Assembly (NCBI RefSeq): GCF_039537875.1
Contig: NZ_BAABBI010000001.1
Span: 558,001 to 622,000 of the forward strand
Direction: 5' to 3'
Source: Corallibacter vietnamensis
GTDB taxonomy: Bacteria; Bacteroidota; Bacteroidia; Flavobacteriales; Flavobacteriaceae
Length of the DNA stretch: 64,000 bases
The notes below the pieces were generated by a model that saw nothing but the letters and a program-made list of their open reading frames with translations, did not search any database and was not told the DNA's origin. The position numbers and the translations under genes are program-made. Each line of letters begins with the position of its first letter. Position 1 is the first letter of the stretch. This document shows, in pieces, positions 61,579 to 64,000 of this stretch.

Positions 61579-62691
61579 TCATGCTTTTATTAGCTTAAAC
61601 TCAACACGACGATTTATTGCACGACCTGCATCTGTTTTATTTGTTGTTTTAGGCCTTGAACTCCCATATCCATACCAAGAAATTCTTGATGCTTTTACGC
61701 CTTTATTTATTAAGTAATCTGAAACTGCTTTTGCTCTACTTTTTGATAGTACTTCGTTATGCTTTTTTGATCCAATAGCATCAGTATGTCCATAAATTTC
61801 TACAAATACATCATCATTCTCTAACAAATAAGCATATAACTTATCAAGCTCTTCTGTGGACTCTTTTATCAAAATCGCTTTATCAAACTCAAAAAGCACA
61901 TTTTTAAAAACATACACAACATCTGTTTTATATACTTTATTATTGGGAGCAACAGAGACTTCGTCTAAATAATAATACGCAAATGGATGCTCAAAATCTT
62001 TACGAACTTGTTTTGTTTTCGTTTCTTGATTAGCATTGAAGTTCCCGATGGTAAAATACTTTTCAAATCCTTCTGCCTTATAAGTAAAGGATACTTTAGT
62101 CCAAGCTAATGTGTCGTCATAAAAAGTTGTTGTTTCTATATTATGAATAACATTATTTTGAGTTTGCAGCTCTGAAGGATTAATATATTTCTCGGTAAGA
62201 TTATTAAACTTCTTATAACTTCCTTTAGGACTATTAAAAACCGAAACACCTTGTGCTGCAACACCAACGCGCTCTTCTGTAAATAGCATTTCTATATTTT
62301 GAATTGCCAATGAAGATTTCTCTGCAAGGCTTATATAAAAACTAATGGTGTAAGTTTCTCCTCTTACTAATTAAGATTGTAAAGCACCCTGAACATATTC
62401 TCTATAATCATCTATGGCATAAAGATACATCCCAACATAAGCATCTCCAGAAAAAGGAGCTTGCTCTCCGTTATAATTCTCTTTCGTTATTGGGTTAGTT
62501 CCGCAAGCTCTAAAAAAATCGGTTGACCCATGATTAGGACAAGACCAATGGAAAACATTATTATTAAACATTCCTAAACGCCATGGACATTTATCAAAAT
62601 CTTCAAAACTTGGATTAATCACCAGGTTTTGTGAAAACAATAGGTTTCCTATAAATAGAAAAAAAAACGTAATTGGTTTATTCATAAACAC
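61579..62691 (-). pseudogene. OmpA-family surface protein gene broken by an in-frame TAA
   Basis: One continuous reading frame of 370 codons with a single TAA at 62373-62371 (codon 107). Before the stop: signal peptide (ending LLFSQ), then NLVINPSFEDFDKCPWRLGM, as in flavobacterial OmpA-family surface proteins. After it: LVRGETYTISFYISLAEKSS continues the same domain without a frameshift. The C-terminal OmpA domain (about 265-370; VFKNVLFEFDKAI, VEIYGHTDAIG, INRRVEFKLIKA) is intact. A single A-to-T change (AAA to TAA) would explain it. Truncation would remove the cell-wall anchoring domain. A sequencing error cannot be excluded. Confidence 0.85.
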
Positions 62692-62714
62692 AAAACGGTT
62701 ATTTTTAAAAAAGA

Positions 62715-64000
62715 TTATTTAATATCTCGCAATTTTAACTGAAGTGAGGTGATACCATTCCAGTGGTTTTCATCTATAGAATATACTGCTTTAAATTTTT
62801 TTCCGTTAGAAATTAGCGGCTCTTTATCACCAAGCCCAAAACCTATACAAACAATACTTTGTGCTTGTGGTTGTGTAACGGTAATTCTTAAGTGACTTTT
62901 ATCTTCTCCAACACATTTACCAAAACCTGTATCTTTTAAGTTTTCGGTCATAAAAACAGGTGTCATATTTTGTGGACCAAACGGAGCAAATTGTTTGATT
63001 ATACGCCATAATTTATCATTAACCTGTTGTAAATCTACTTTTAAATCAATTTTAATTTCTGGAGTTAATAATGCTTTATCAATGGTTTGAGACACCACAT
63101 TTTCAAAAGCTTGTTTAAAAGCTTCGTAGTTTTCTTCTTTTAGTGTTAAACCAGCTGCGTATTTGTGTCCGCCAAACTGTTCAATATATTCACTACAAGC
63201 TTCTAGTGCATTATATACATCAAACCCAGAAACCGAACGTGCCGATGCGGCCAACTTATCGCCACTTTTGGTAAACACCAACGTTGGCCTGTAATACGTC
63301 TCAATAAGCCTTGAAGCAACAATACCTATAACGCCTTTATGCCAAGACTCATGATATACCACCGTTGTATAGCCTTCTTGCTCATTATTTGTTTCTATTT
63401 GCTCAAGAGCTTCTTCAGTAATGCGTTTGTCTGTTTCGCGCCTATCAGTATTAAAAGCATCTATTTCAACGGCATAATTTACCGCAGTATTAAAATCTGT
63501 TTCAGTAAGTAAAGTCACAGCGTGGTTGCCATGCTTCATTCTACCTGCGGCATTTATTCTAGGTGCTACAATAAACACGACATCGGTTATGGTAAGTGTC
63601 TCCTTTTTTACTTCAGCAATAATCGCTTTTATACCTGGTCTTGGACTGGCATTAATAACTTGTAGCCCAAAATATGCCAATACGCGATTTTCTCCTGTAA
63701 TAGGAACAATATCGGCACCTATTGCTGTAGCGACCAAATCTAAATATGTAACTAAATCTTCAACCGTTTTTCCTTGTCTAGACGCTAATGCTTGAATAAG
63801 TTTAAAACCAACACCACAGCCACAAAGTTCTTTATATGGATATTCACAATCATCACGTTTTGGGTCTAAAACAGCAACTGCTTTAGGTAATTGTTTTCCG
63901 GGTCTATGATGATCACATATAATAAAATCAATACCTTTTTCTTTAGCGTAAACTACTTTATCAATGGCTTTAACACCACAATCCAAAGCAATAATAAGCG
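62715..64000 (-). CDS. recJ: Partial single-stranded-DNA-specific exonuclease RecJ, C-terminal part
   Basis: Enters from the right edge; about 428 residues visible. FIICDHHRPG is the DHH motif III. The DHHA1 domain includes PRINAAGRMKHG and HKYAAGLTLKEENYEAF (GGHKYAAG motif). The C-terminal OB fold (PVFMTENLKDTGFGK) is present. RecJ degrades ssDNA 5' to 3' in repair and recombination. The N-terminal DHH motifs lie outside the window. Confidence 0.92.
   Translation of the reverse strand, partial: LIIALDCGVKAIDKVVYAKEKGIDFIICDHHRPGKQLPKAVAVLDPKRDDCEYPYKELCGCGVGFKLIQALASRQGKTVEDLVTYLDLVATAIGADIVPITGENRVLAYFGLQVINASPRPGIKAIIAEVKKETLTITDVVFIVAPRINAAGRMKHGNHAVTLLTETDFNTAVNYAVEIDAFNTDRRETDKRITEEALEQIETNNEQEGYTTVVYHESWHKGVIGIVASRLIETYYRPTLVFTKSGDKLAASARSVSGFDVYNALEACSEYIEQFGGHKYAAGLTLKEENYEAFKQAFENVVSQTIDKALLTPEIKIDLKVDLQQVNDKLWRIIKQFAPFGPQNMTPVFMTENLKDTGFGKCVGEDKSHLRITVTQPQAQSIVCIGFGLGDKEPLISNGKKFKAVYSIDENHWNGITSLQLKLRDIK

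Noticed and set aside
61579..62310. Stand-alone 243-aa gene starting at TTG 62310
   Set aside because: The coding similarity continues upstream of the TTG to the TAA at 62371-62373 and beyond in the same frame, so this is the 3' part of one broken gene.

Overview
The window is an AT-rich bacterial chromosome segment, most likely from a Flavobacteriaceae species (Bacteroidota). The reasons are gene families largely typical of that group (IPExxxVDY protein, HmuY-like lipoprotein, Bat operon with MoxR, TSP3-OmpA porin, DUF2490, a long PurF paralogue, AddAB-like nucleases in Bacteroidota style), repeated -7 promoter boxes of the Bacteroidota form TAnnTTTG, near absence of Shine-Dalgarno sequences, and flavobacterial palindromic intergenic repeats. 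It reads mostly as core chromosome. I see no prophage, insertion sequence, CRISPR array or obvious defence island.

Layout. 1-2.5 kb: edge of a Pif1/RecD-like helicase, pheS, a conserved hypothetical and cvpA. 2.5-11.3 kb: a probable haem/iron acquisition locus. A leftward set (DUF6607, exported ankyrin protein, DUF2271, and a PepSY-flavodoxin-FNR reductase) diverges from a rightward pair (TonB-dependent receptor and HmuY-like lipoprotein) across a palindromic operator. 11.3-14.9 kb: DUF2490 protein, beta-carbonic anhydrase and SulP transporter (bicarbonate supply), and an unknown small membrane protein. 14.9-24.1 kb: complete leftward MoxR-DUF58-BatA/B/C/D/E operon. 24.3-32.5 kb: mixed metabolic genes (aldo-keto reductase, SDR, AlbA_2 protein, ALDH7-type dehydrogenase, isoaspartyl peptidase, DUF2071, monooxygenase-like, YCII, CYTH). 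32.6-38.1 kb: dinB and the pyk/IPExxxVDY/rnc/fabF/acpP cluster. 38.3-43.6 kb: purN, RNase H, PfkB kinase, PurF-like amidotransferase, two tandem small RNA genes, and sodA. 43.7-53 kb: AddA-like and AddB-like repair nucleases bracketing kbl and an OmpA/TSP3 porin, then a small PD-(D/E)XK-like protein. 53-64 kb: hybrid histidine kinase, tRNA-Ala, universal stress protein, MATE pump, a 25-residue membrane microprotein, 2OG oxygenase, queD, lpxH, MFS transporter, a small cysteine-rich protein, an OmpA-family gene broken by one in-frame stop, and the C-terminal part of recJ.

Most interesting signals. (1) Two tandem, nearly identical ~72-nt RNA genes at 42.6 and 42.8 kb, each with its own promoter, hairpin, conserved linker and terminator. 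(2) A 9-5-9 palindromic operator found at the same place relative to the -7 box in front of the haem receptor (7.9 kb) and in front of a cysteine-rich small gene 54 kb away (61.5 kb), which suggests a shared regulon. (3) A nonsense-interrupted OmpA-family gene whose frame continues perfectly across the stop. (4) A second, single-copy candidate small RNA at 27.25 kb.

All functions are inferred from protein sequence recognised by eye. No database search was run.
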